Positions 1-10,660 of a DNA stretch of 64,000 nt are shown in pieces. Location: contig VXCM01001363.1 of NCBI GenBank assembly GCA_014773175.1, positions 1 through 64,000 of the forward strand. The letters are read 5' to 3'. The notes beneath the pieces are model-generated. The model worked only from the letters and a program-made list of their open reading frames with translations. It did no database searches and was not told the origin of the DNA. Both the position numbers and the translations under genes were made by a program. Position 1 is the first letter of the stretch. Every line of letters begins with the position of its first letter. Source of the DNA: Lucifuga dentata. Its lineage: Eukaryota > Chordata > Actinopteri > Ophidiiformes > Bythitidae.

Positions 1-827
1 TACTTGTGGGTGTGCGGAGGTCCACTACAGAGCCGCCATCTTGCTCACCGTCCCCACGTGACTCCGACAGATATGTTCTTGAGTAAATGACAGGTTTTAT
101 GTAAACATAGTAATTATGTGTTATTGTGGCTGATGAGTTGAAACTCATTCCATGAACTTTCCCGCTGCAGCATCATACAGGCTTTCTCTTCTAACCAATA
201 TAGAATATTGATTTTGTTTCTATTGTTTTTTCTGTGTAGTGTTTGTAAAATGTGTGAAACATTGTGCAGGCTAAATTAGGTTTTTTTAACGTAGTTTAAG
301 GAAGCCTTGCACATTATTTCCTGTTACCGGATATTCAGAGCTGTAAAATGCATTGAACAGTCTCCTTTTGCAGCAGGATAAACTACAGATTTTGGGTGAT
401 TGGGAGCTTAAAATCCTGGTGAACATCGGTTTAAATTGATTTTTTTATTTTTAAAATGTGGATATTGTTTCCTGTAGGAATCCGTAACATCCAAAACCAG
501 CCCTACCAGTGTATTACAATATGAAATTTGTGGCCATCAGATGCTGAATAAAAAAGAAACACATGGCTGCAGCTCTTAAACATTACGCTGACTTCTGCTA
601 GTTCGACACATTTTGGTTTTCACGACATTTATTCAGTCATCACCTGACTAATCACACTGATGATTCTGCAGTTAAAGCGGTGATCATTCTTCACCTATTT
701 CTATTTATTAGCCAGTTAGACTCCACTGTTAATTCATCCTGTACCTGAAGAACAATACTGAGTCTTTCTCTCTCTCTCCCTCTCCTTTCCTTTCTGCCGG
801 GCCACCGTAACTTCAGCACCCTTCCAG
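1..827 (+). other. Intron of gpbp1l1 (upstream of the first recognised exon)
   Basis: No convincing exon, RNA gene or mobile element is visible here. It is AT-rich sequence that leads into a pyrimidine-rich stretch (about 765-800) and an acceptor at 826-827. It is read as intron because the next exon starts in mid-protein. Confidence 0.55.
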
Positions 828-2097
828 CACGACTCCTCCCATAGATATCGCTCCGTCGAGGCTGAAGCTGATGCGCCGTGGTCCGGACCGCAAGAGCGAG
901 TTCCTGCGAGCTCTGAAGGATGAGGGCACCGGAGAGCTGACGACCAGCAGCAGCCCGGGAACGTCAGGAGAGGTAAAGAACACTTTAGAGTNTGAGGGCA
1001 CCGGAGAGCTGACGACCAGCAGCAGCCCGGGAACATCAGGAGAGGTAAAGAACACTTTAGAGTGTTACCACAAACTTCCACAGAGGCACAGCAGCGTGAG
1101 GTAATGAAGAAGATAAAGCATGCGCTGCAGGTGGAGCGGACAAGTGTGATGTCAAAAAATCTGAGCTGTTGTTGACGCAGAGGAGAGCCAGATGTTTTGT
1201 TTGCATGTAAAGGCATAAAATATCGAAGTTTAAACTGCTGATAGGATCTGATTTTCCAAGACAATGTAAATGTCTTAAGGTGGTCATTGCTGCGGTTAAT
1301 TAGAAGACGTTTTGTTTGCCATTGAATTTGGCTCCAGTTGGTTTTTCTCAGATAGGAAAAACAATGACTTTATTTATTTATTTATTTTTAAAGGGCGAAA
1401 GCAGCACCCCAGAGCCCAAAGCGTACAGCGAGGAAGTCTGCCATGAGAACGGCCTGTCCTACTCCCTCAGTGACTCAGACACCGAACACCTGTCCAGCTC
1501 CCTGGAGGCAGAGCACAGGTAGGGCATGGCCAACAACTCTACACACACATTCTGCACACACTCACACACACAGAATCAGCAAAGCAGAAAATGACTTTGC
1601 CTTTTCAGGTTGCTGAAGGCCATGGGTTGGCAGGAATACCCAGAAAACGATGACAACTTCCTGCCTCTGACGGAGGATGAGCTGAGAGAGTTCCAGACTA
1701 AAACAGAACAGGTGGGCAGCTATACTACGACTTCATATTTTTGTGGTTGATTAATCATTGATTTTTTTTTTTCTTTCCAAACAAAAAAAGCAACAGGAAA
1801 AATGAGAAAATGTGCCCTGTCCATTGACACATTGCATGACTACCGCTTCTGTTTTTCGCCAGTTGAAGAGGAATGGCGTGCAGAGGAACGGGGTTCTCCC
1901 GAGGGCACGCGGCGTGACCCTCCACTTCACCCCCTGGAGGAGTGTGGCGGAGGCGCATGTCGANGAGGGCACGCGGCGTGACCCTCCACTTCACCCCCTG
2001 GAGGAGTGTGGCGGAGGCGCATGTCGAGGAGGGCTCGGAGTCCGAAACCAGTAGCAGCAGCCAGACCTCTGACGACGACGACTGCATCAAATCCTAA
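828..2097 (+). CDS. gpbp1l1: Vasculin-like protein 1 (GC-rich promoter-binding protein 1-like 1), C-terminal part
   Basis: Partial gene; its 5' exons lie before the window. Exons: ~828-972, 1394-1518, 1609-1711, 1863-2097 (stop TAA 2095-2097). The protein reads through an RLKLMRR motif, an SSSLEAEHRLLKAMGWQE block, a PLTEDELREF block, an LKRNG block and an acidic Ser/Asp tail (SQTSDDDD). This order is diagnostic of the vasculin/GPBP1 family, nuclear proteins linked to transcription from GC-rich promoters. The GPBP1L1 paralogue is preferred because nasp and prdx1 follow, as they do next to human GPBP1L1. The first and last exons are broken by single-N joins (992, 1964) with duplicated flanks; the frame is intact only if one copy of each is used. 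The 5' limit of the first exon is uncertain (828 or 845). Confidence 0.88.
921..1063. repeat. 71-bp duplicate around a single N (exon end plus donor of gpbp1l1)
   Basis: 921-991 and 993-1063 are the same block apart from one base (g/a in the aacrtcagg stretch), separated by N at 992. Each copy holds the exon end and the splice donor, so the exon end appears twice. Probably two unmerged overlapping contig ends, perhaps from two haplotypes. Confidence 0.85.
1901..2027. repeat. 63-bp duplicate around a single N inside the last coding exon of gpbp1l1
   Basis: 1901-1963 and 1965-2027 are identical and separated by N at 1964. The 64 extra bases shift the frame; dropping one copy gives a continuous C-terminus. 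Treated as an assembly artefact. Confidence 0.88.
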
Positions 2098-2332
2098 CGT
2101 GGCTTTATGGAACAAAACAACACAACAACAGCCAACACCACATCCCAGCAAGCAATCCCCTCTTCCTCTCATCTTTGTTTTTAGAGCACCATTTCGATTA
2201 TTTTTTTTTGGTTTTTATTTTTTTGTTGTTCTTGCACAAGGGAAAAACCAATCATATCCCAGTGAAGGGGGAGATTCCTGCTCTGCCAGACGTTGTTTTC
2301 CCTGCGTTTCCTCCTTCACTGCAGTCCCTGCC

Positions 2333-2459
2333 CTCCTTGAACCTCCCCTCCCCTTCCCTTCCTCCTTTTTCTTCCTCGCTTTGTGGAACTGAAGTNCTCC
2401 TTGAACCTCCCCTCCCCTTCCCTTCCTCCTTTTTCTTCCTCGCTTTGTGGAACTGAAGT
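2333..2459. repeat. 63-bp duplicate around a single N in the gpbp1l1 3' UTR
   Basis: 2333-2395 and 2397-2459 are identical, with N at 2396. Same signature as the coding duplications. Confidence 0.85.
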
Positions 2460-2560
2460 GTTCATCAAGAAAAGAAGGGCAATGAATGCACACTTGATTC
2501 TGCTTTAAACAGACTAACTCATTTCATTGATGATGCTGATGACACATTATTAATGATATT

Positions 2561-2681
2561 AATAAAAATTGGTTCCTGAAAAGCTGATATGTTTCAATAC
2601 GAGTCTGGCTGCTGTGGTGTTTGTCCATTTTTTGTTGATCAGTTTTCAAAAAACAATTTTATCCCGTGCGACCTTAATAAA
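2561..2681 (+). terminator. Poly(A) signals of gpbp1l1
   Basis: Two AATAAA hexamers downstream of the stop, at 2561-2566 and 2676-2681. Which one is used cannot be told from sequence. Confidence 0.5.
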
Positions 2682-2839
2682 GGTAAAAGCATGACTCTTA
2701 ATTATTATCTACTAATCAATATTTAGCAAACTTGCCCCAGGTCATCTGTTGGGGAATAAAATATGACCATGTTCACTCCTTAAGGACTCTACATGGACAT
2801 CTATAATATGAAATGCCAAATACGCTGTTTGTCAAGTTC

Positions 2840-3343
2840 TTAAAGGATCACACCGGTGGTTTTGCATATTTGAGCCCAAAAATACTACTCGCATACATTG
2901 TATGTTGCTGTAAAAACGTATTTAAGTTTGTTATTTTGCCAAATCCCCTAACCTTTCAAATCAATTGTTCAGAAGATACACATAGATGAAACACATTCAA
3001 ATTCAATGATTTGCCTTCAAACACTTATGCACAATTGTAGAGGGCACAGTCGTTTTAATTTCTCAGTAAAAGTGGTCTTCTAAAAAATCCTAAAGTCTTT
3101 TCCTAAATTGACAAATTTAATACACGTTCGCTGTGATTACTTATCTCAAGCATGTTTCAAGTCTACAGATTGGTTTATATAGCGTATTGGAATGACCTGA
3201 ATCCAAGCAAGGAAGGTAGGAAAAACAATTCCCATATTTACTGCACTATTAGTATATTTTTGGAAATGGTTGTCAGTAATTTAATGTGTAGCAGGTTTTA
3301 TTAATTGGGCTCAAACATGCAAAATCACTGGTTATGTTGATCT
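2840..3343. mobile_element. Palindromic-ended repeat, copy 1 (MITE-like)
   Basis: Starts ttaaaggatc...ttttgcatatttgagccc and ends with the inverted form (gggctcaaacatgcaaaatcactgg). Interior similar in part to the copies near 4440, 7044, 8900 and 43293. No protein coding. Most degraded at its right end. Confidence 0.6.
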
Positions 3344-3659
3344 TAGCCTATACAGAGGAACTCAGAAAATCTTGGCCTCAACATGCTTTTGAGTATCAAC
3401 ACAAAAAAATAAATCATTCCTAATCACCGCCACACTGGTTTTCTCCCTCCATGAACTAAACATTCTGTTTCGGCAAATTACAGAAGCAAAATATTCTCAA
3501 AAATCTGAATGCCCGATTATTGAAAACTTTTTACATTTATATTTTGATGTACTCTAAAGAACGGGCACCTGGACTTTTATTCTTGCATTAATGCCAAAAG
3601 GTATTTTTGACTGCAGTCGTCGCTTTCTATTCTCAAATCTCCACCTAGTCATTCATTTG

Positions 3660-3790
3660 GTCATAGCAACAAAGAGCAGAAAAAAAAAAAAAAAATTTCN
3701 AAAAAAAAAAAAAAATTTGCAGCAAGGTTAGAAAAAAAAAACCCCAAAACATCTAGAAAAAACAGGCATACCACCATTTACCAAATTGTA
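3660..3790. other. A-rich stretch with N at 3700 between gpbp1l1 and nasp
   Basis: Runs of A on both sides of N at 3700. The two convergent genes end on either side of it. Nothing else is visible between 3344 and 3790. Confidence 0.5.
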
Positions 3791-3793
3791 ATC

Positions 3794-3799
3794 TTTATT
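3794..3799 (-). terminator. Poly(A) signal of nasp
   Basis: TTTATT on the + strand, AATAAA on the minus strand, about 120 bp past the nasp stop codon. Confidence 0.6.
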
Positions 3800-3916
3800 G
3801 AATTTTACAGGTTACGTGAACAAACAGTAATAAACAGTCACAGAAAAAGAAACATATTTACAAACAGCAAGCGAGTAGCATCATTAAGAGTTTGGCACGT
3901 TGGAGACAGTCCAGCT

Positions 3917-6900
3917 TCACTGGCTGCAAGAGAGAAATCATGTTAAGAAATGTATTCAGACAAGAAAAGTAAGCATACGATCCATCCTGGTATGTGTTTT
4001 TTTTTTTTTTTTAANTTTTTTTTTTTTTTTTTAAATTGGACTACTTAAAATGATTTTTCACTCCAGCCTTTCATAAAGCTGCAGTGTGTGTGTGCATTAT
4101 GTATTTTTTTTTCCTCCAGCAAGCACGTAGCTAATTGCATGCACGTATTGTCATGTTTGTGATTTATCAAAACTGACTCACCTCTCAAGTTCCATATTGG
4201 TGTTGTGTCCAGTAGCATCTCCGTTGGCACTCTGCACACCATTAGAATGGGGCTCCTGCACACCGTTAGTGTGGGCGTCTTCCTGCTTCACCTTTTTGGA
4301 CACTCCCTCCTTCACTGGACTCTCCTCTGGTTTCCTCTGAAATGCCACAGAATGAGAATCGTCTGTTAAGCCACAAGAGAAGTATACAAAATATTTTCTA
4401 GCTTTCTGTTAATATGACTAACGCAACTGCATCCATCTGTTATTTAAATACTGGTGATTTAGCATGTTTGAGCTCAATATATGCAACCTGCATACACGTC
4501 AGTTATTGACAACCATTTCCCAAAATATAAAACTGGAGCAGTAAATAGTTTGGGTTTTTTTTCTTCTTTTTTCCAGACTGTTATTGGTTTCAGTTCATTC
4601 TAGTATGCTATAAAAACCAACTTGTAGAGGCTTGAAATAAATTGAGACAAGTAATCCATTGCAGTGAACACAACTATTAGGTTTTTTTTTTTTTTTTNTG
4701 TTTTTTTTTTTTTTTTGGTCAAAGTAACTTTATTCAACTGATCCAACATGGAGATGCATGGAAGAAAATGCATGTCTCTGCCAGGGAGTCCCTGGAGAAG
4801 ATGTCTTTTACTGAGAAATTAAAAATGACCATCTGTTCGTATGGGTTAGCAGGCAAAACACTGAATTTTAAGGTGGGCATATCACCTGAACATTTGATTT
4901 TGAAAGATTAGAGAATTTGGCAAAATAACAGGAAAGCAAAAATACGGTTTTCTGTTTTGGAATTGGTAATATAACATGTATATGGGGAGTTTTTATTGAG
5001 CTTAAACATGTAAAATCACCGGAATGGTCCTTTACAATGACTCATGCAATCTCTTGCTTCACTTCAGATCATGAACTCCTTCACCTTCTTTCTGACCAGA
5101 TGGGAGATGTCGGAGACAGGAGCCTTGGAGGCGTGTCCACTGGCGGAACTGGATCCGTTAGTCAGTGAATCCTTAGTCTGGGTGGAGATTAACAAATACG
5201 ACATCAGTATTCTGTGACCATGAAAAATTATTAATAAGCCTAAATTTCAACGTGAGCAATAGACAAATTTTCTACCACAGAAGAGTCACAGCAGGTCCAT
5301 CATCTGTGTTTAAGACTCATCTTATCAATGTGGACATTTATGCCATTGATGAAGGTTCGACTTACCACAGAGCTGCTGGCTGTGTCCCCATTTTGCACAG
5401 CAGACGACAAAGAGGACGTGGATCCATCCTGTCAAATCCACAGATTTGCACTTAGATTTTTTTTTTTTCTCTCACACATGATGCAGAGGTGACATTACAG
5501 AACCTGCTACAGTNCACTTAGATTTTTTTTTTTTCTCTCACACATGATGCAGAGGTGACATTACAGAACCTGCTACAGTCCAAATCAGCCTGAAATTTGC
5601 TTTTTAGCAAATAAAAGCCAAATTGAATGAAAAATAGCAAATATGATTTTAGAGACAGCTTATAAAATAACAAAAACTGAATTTCTACCTCATATGTAGC
5701 CTATATCTTCTGTCCAAGTTTAAGGGAAAAAAAGTAGCCTATAATGGAACAGAAATGACTCTGCAGATCCATATGTAGGAATTTGGAGATGTTCCCTATA
5801 GTTTTAATAGAATGTTTAGGCTCACAAAGGAGCATGTTCAGGGTTTAACTGATAGGCTAAGTCTATTAGAGCAAGCATTGAGCATTAAACCTGACCTCCA
5901 CAAACCAGGATCTCCTTTCAGAAACCATCCATCCACCCACCCCCCCCACACCTCTTTCAACAGTTTAACTTGAGNTCTCCTTTCAGAAACCATCCATCCA
6001 CCCACCCCCCCCACACCTCTTTCAACAGTTTAACTTGAGACCCATCCATCCATCACTCACTAGTATTTTCTTCATGGCCTCGGCATCAGCGTTTGCTGTT
6101 TTCAGGCCTTCCGTTGCGTCTTCCACCTTCTCCTGGATCTCTGGCAGCAAAGCCTTTAGCTCCTCCATCTCCTTCCTCTCGTCTGGAAGAGCGTCCAGCC
6201 CCTCGGCCTCATCAATCGCCTCCTGGAGTTTGTCTGNGGGGGGGGGGGGAAGTAGGGTTCAGAATTTGAGATTGTCTTGCGTAGATAGAAACCCAAAGAC
6301 CAAACCGAACAATAAAAGAAAATGCATCAAGTTCATAATTTGATCCAATTCTCATCCTCCAGTTTGGCTTTCTGTCATTTCAGCTCATGTTCTGCTGTTA
6401 TTTTCATTGCTGCTGTTATGATTGTGCACAGTTTCACCATGATGCAAACATTTTTATTTTTTTTTTAAACGGTGTTTTGTCTAATTCTATATCTGTCTGT
6501 AATTTCCTTGCTTCTGTCCGTAAAACTCTTACCTTTTGAAAGACGCGATACAAATGGACTGTATTATTGCCTATGACGACGAGACAACAAAACCTGAACT
6601 AAACAGCAGCTCCCTCCCCCTCCCCGCTCACCCAGCCTGCTCTTTATGACAGAGATGGAGCTGTTGAGCTCCTCGACGGCCTGGCCGTACTGGCAGGTCA
6701 GGCTGTAGGTCAGGCCGAGCTGGTAGCGAGTCTCGGCGAGCAGGCGGCTGTCCGAGTCCAGATGCTTCAGCTGCAACTTCAGACACTCCAGGAAATCTTC
6801 CAGCGCTTGTGTGTAATTTCCTGCAGGAGAAGGGGGAAAAAAAAAAAAAGGCAGAAAATTGAGGGTTATATGAAAAATTTTCTACAGAGATCACAAGAAA

Positions 6901-9900
6901 TGACTCGGATATCAAGTCAGATCATTGTGTTAAGTAACACTATCAAAGTTTACAAATAGAAAAAAAGTCAATGTTTTAGGCTTGCCTGTGGCAGTATCAG
7001 ATGTTTTCCATAATACAGGCTGATACTAGCGTGAGGAGTTGTAGTTTAAAGAATCATACTGCGATTGTGCAGATTTGAGCCCAATATACACAATCCGTAC
7101 AAACGTTACTGACAACCATTTTGAAAATATACTACTTTAGTGGTAAATTTCAGAATGCTTTTCCTACCTTCCAGACTGCCATTGGTTTTAGTTCATTCCT
7201 GTACTCTATTAAAAATCAACTTGTAGAGCACTTCGGATACGTTACCCATCACAGCAAATATGGCGTCTATTATGTTTTATTGTCAAAGTAACTTTATTTT
7301 ACAGATACTGTTCTTGATTGTAGAGTAGCAATCTTTCCTATTCCATCTCATTCAAAGAAAATTTCCAAGCCTTATAAATTCTGGAATCAAAGTGACTGTA
7401 CTGAATACAGATTTAAATAATTTAACTAGCAGATTTAAATAATTTAACTAGCAGATTGTCTGACTTCACACTTCCAAATAATAGATAAAATACATTTCTG
7501 CTCACTGCATAGACTTGATTTTTTTTTTTTTTTTTTTTTTTAAGATATCCAAACATTCAATTATCTTCTAGAATGATTTTTAAAAAATTAAAGAAACCAA
7601 ACAATTTCCTGCATTCATGACGTAAGCCAGTAGCTGTAGTTGTGTTTTCTAAAGCCAGAGCCGGTCGATCCAGTAATTTCTTTTAGGAATAAAAGCACTG
7701 AAACAAGAGTCTCTGCACTGATGAATTATATCATTTCACCCGTTGTGTTGATTGATGAAACATTTTTTTTTCCAATGAAGAAAATTGAAAGATTTCATCA
7801 CCTGATTCAGCAGAAACTTCACCCAGTTTCAGATGAGCCTGAGCTGCCATGAGCTGATCATCCTTAGTCTCCTTCCTTTAAAAACAGAAAAAATAATCTG
7901 TTGAAGTTACCTCGGTCACACTTATCTTTCCTCATTATGTACTCGATTACTAACACACACACACACACCTTTTGTAGATGACTTTTGCCAATTCCAACAT
8001 CTCCCAGGCCAGCTGCAGGTTTCCCACTTCCTCACTGTCACTGTCCTGTAAAACAGGAAACAATTACTTTAATTCCGACACGCTGTATAAGTTTCTTGTG
8101 TACTTCAATACTTCAAATGACTGATCAACTACCTTCTCCACTTCTGTATCTCCCTCCTCCTCTTCATCGCCCTCCATCTCTGCTTCATCACCTCCCTCCT
8201 CTTCATCACCTGCTGAAACAAACACACTGTTGAAATGAGAAATGCTATTGTATATTCTAGGGGAATTCAAACAGAAAAAAAATGAGGAAAGTCACCTTCA
8301 GCTTCTTCTGGTTTGTCTGCGGGTTCTTCTTCTTCCTTATCAGCCAATTCCTTCCCAGAATCCTCAGCGTCAGCCTTCTCTCCATTTTCTGTCTTCTCTT
8401 CACTTTCACTAGATTTGCTTCCATCCATATTGCTGTTCTTTTCCTTGTCTTCCTCCTCCTTTGCAGTGTTCTGCTCTTCCGCTGCCTTTTCTGCGTCACC
8501 GATCTTCTCTAGATTGCCATTCTGATTCTCTTCAGCCTTTTTTGCATCTTCATTTTTCTTCTCTGCCATGGCGTCATACACTTGTTCCCTCAGCTCATCC
8601 CTGGTTTTCTCTGTGGAATGAACATTAGATTACAATTAAATTTTCCTTCTAAAACGTTTGGAAATGACCAACAATTTGCCAAGTGCCTCCTAACTTCACT
8701 GATTTTTTTTTTTTTTTTAATAATAGACCAAAAACCCTCACCATCAATGTTTTCTGTGCTCTCAATATTGGAGTCTTTAGGTTTCTCCTCTGCATCTTCC
8801 TCCTCCTCCTCAGGGACTCCTTCCAGAGCATTGCCCAAGACCGAGTTCTCCATCCTACAACAATACAATCAGTTAGACCTACTATGTTTTGCAAACTTCT
8901 TAAAGGACCATACCTGTGAGTTTGCACATTTGAGCTGAATAAATACACCAACATACACGTTACATCACACCAACTATTTTCCAAAACATACTACTGGGGA
9001 GGTAAATTATGGAATTATTTCCTATCTTAAGTTACTTCAGTGCGCTATAAAAATCAGCTTGTAGAGTCTTGAAACGTGCTTAAGATAGGTAATCCTTCAC
9101 AGTGAACAATGTGCTGTTATTTTTTTTTTTTTTTTTGAAGTTTAATTTAACTTATCCAAAATGGAGCTACAAATGGAGCTAAAATGTATGTCTCTGTCAG
9201 GCAATACTGTCCCAGGAAAAGATGGCTTTTTCCAAGAAATTAAAATCAACAGTTGTGCAAATGTGTCAGCAGGCAAAACATTGATTTTTAAGGTGGTTGT
9301 ATCAACTCAACACCTGATTTTGAAAAATCAGAGCATTTGGCAAAATAACACAAAAGCTAAAATATGGGGCTGGAAAAATGGTTGGTGGTAATGTGTATGC
9401 GGGTAGTATTTATTGGGATAAAACATGCAAAAAAAAAAAAAAAAAAAAAAAAAAAACCACTGGTATGGTCCTTTGAACACACAAACTCTAACAGGAATTG
9501 GTACTATGGCAGAGGATCCAGATGTTGAATTGAGACACATCTAATTATGTAAGACTGATGGAGGATCAACATTCGTGTGCTCACCTCGCCAAATCCAGCA
9601 GCGCTTTACCACACCAGAAGAAAGCCTCACCACACTCGTCCGCTGTGTCTCCATATTTCTTAGCTCTGAAAGAACAGAAATGAACCCTAAACACAACATG
9701 CAATTCCATCATTTCTTCAAAAACACCATAAGCCCCTACAACGGCTCAACACTTTTCCTCCACTGTTTCCATCCGTTTCAGATATGGAAAGTTATGTTGT
9801 GCTTGCAGTGGAGAAGAGAGCTAAAACTCAACATATGATGCAATCAGTGTGTACAAATTTGACATTTTTTCTTGTTATGTGGCTCATTGCTGAAATCTGA

Positions 9901-10428
9901 TTTTTTTCTCTGAAACTTCTGAATTTTGTAACCAGACTGTCACTGTCTGCTCACTGCTTGTCTTTCCAATAAAAATCAATTTAAGCTCAATAAAACAGTT
10001 TAATTTATGGAAAAATCTTTGATGTAACCTTTATTACTGTAAGACTTCATTGTACCTAGATTAGTTTATAATTGTTTTATTTAAACTCAATGGTCTGAGA
10101 TTAAATAAAAGTTGACGATTTGATTTAATAAGTCTGACGCAATATTCTTATTATTTTAATTTAATATCTATTGATTACTATCTACACCTTTCTTATATTT
10201 CCCCCATAATGATGTCAGTTTATACTCTGTATTGTTTATAATAAAGTTAAAAAGTGTTTGATTAGTGTGTGTGATGCTCAGATATAGTTTGTGTTGGATG
10301 TTTCTAGAAGTTTCTTTGCGCACTCACAGCATGCCGCAGGCCTCCTGCAGGACGCTGACCGCCTCCGGTATCTTCCCCATGACCAGGTGCTTCTTCCCGG
10401 CACCGACCAGCTTGTTCGCCTCCTCCAT
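3917..10428 (-). CDS. nasp: Nuclear autoantigenic sperm protein, somatic-type histone chaperone
   Basis: Linker-histone and H3/H4 chaperone of the SHNi-TPR family, nuclear. Coding exons in transcript order: 10428-10328, 9665-9585, 8854-8742, 8610-8296, 8212-8133, 8045-7969, 7875-7802, 6820-6632, 6233-6061, 5428-5366, 5177-5085, 4336-4182, 3923-3917. They sum to 1521 nt, an open 506-aa frame. Residues ~5-65 form the first TPR region ([32 protein letters not shown]). Residues ~65-230 are the very acidic insert that splits the TPR domain, the family hallmark. ~255-400 hold further TPRs ([19 protein letters not shown]) and a coiled coil. ~445-458 carry DISHLVRKK followed by the basic KKRKPEE, a likely nuclear signal. 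The start ATG (10426-10428) has G at -3 and +4. The huge insert of mammalian testis NASP is not present. N joins at 4015, 4698, 5514, 5975 and 6237 all fall in introns. Confidence 0.94.
4440..5034. mobile_element. Palindromic-ended repeat, copy 2 (nasp last-but-one intron)
   Basis: Left end ctggtgatttagcatg..., right end ...catgtaaaatcaccgg followed by aatggtccttta, in inverted orientation. The interior shares the segment aactgccattggtttcagtt, spelt with small changes, with other copies. N at 4698 lies in its internal poly-T. Confidence 0.72.
5449..5579. repeat. 65-bp duplicate around a single N (nasp intron)
   Basis: 5449-5513 and 5515-5579 are identical, N at 5514. Assembly-join signature. 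Confidence 0.85.
5911..6039. repeat. 64-bp duplicate around a single N (nasp intron)
   Basis: 5911-5974 and 5976-6039 are identical, N at 5975. Assembly-join signature. Confidence 0.85.
7044..7305. mobile_element. Palindromic-ended repeat, copy 3 (left half only)
   Basis: Begins tttaaagaatcatactg and runs through the shared interior (ccttccagactgccattgg, caacttgtagagc) to gtcaaagtaactttatt, then similarity stops. Truncated copy in a nasp intron. Confidence 0.6.
7409..7452. repeat. 22-bp tandem duplication
   Basis: 7409-7430 and 7431-7452 are identical head-to-tail copies in a nasp intron. Confidence 0.8.
7953..7968. repeat. (AC)n microsatellite touching a nasp splice donor
   Basis: AC repeat directly abutting the donor of the nasp exon 8045-7969, so the minus-strand intron begins gtgtgtgtgt. 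Confidence 0.8.
8900..9474. mobile_element. Palindromic-ended repeat, copy 4
   Basis: Starts ttaaaggaccatacctg and ends tggtatggtccttt, the inverted form. Contains the shared interior, with expanded poly-T (~9120) and poly-A (~9430) tracts. Best uninterrupted copy; across acgtgcttaagataggtaat (near 9075) it shows the state before the Tc1 insertion seen in copy 5. Confidence 0.78.
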
Positions 10429-10510
10429 GTCACTGTTTTTAAGTTGAATGGGAATACATATTTTACTTGAAATCTTCCTTAATGTCCTTACCAAACAAAT
10501 AACTACTTAC

Positions 10511-10660
10511 CTCAAACGAGAAAAATAATGAGGTGAAAAGTCAAAACAAGAACGCAGAAAAACCTCGTCTCCGTCCGCGCTCTCACACACACTTTGTTGT
10601 TTCAATTTGGCGCGAAATATGGAACTTTTTTCCGGTTTACTTCCGGGTGAGTACAACAGC
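10511..10660 (-). promoter_or_regulatory. nasp promoter and 5' UTR exon, with E2F-type and ETS-type sites
   Basis: A non-coding first exon likely ends at donor 10511 (GAG|gtaag on the minus strand) and joins the acceptor at 10433. At 10606-10617 the palindromic-like TTTGGCGCGAAA matches the E2F consensus on both strands. At 10639-10646 ACTTCCGG is an ETS core. No TATA box is seen. This suits an S-phase histone chaperone. The transcription start is not defined. Confidence 0.6.

Noticed and set aside
921..1063. Real tandem exon duplication in gpbp1l1
   Set aside because: The copy boundary is an N, the length matches other joins in non-coding DNA, and the protein family has no such repeat.
734..1287. 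Minus-strand frames of up to 176 aa
   Set aside because: They overlap the gpbp1l1 exon and span the N join; no family similarity.
8257..8581. Overlapping long frames on both strands
   Set aside because: Only the frame 8296-8610 (acidic, nasp exon) fits splice phases; the others are shadows of a Glu/Lys-rich exon.
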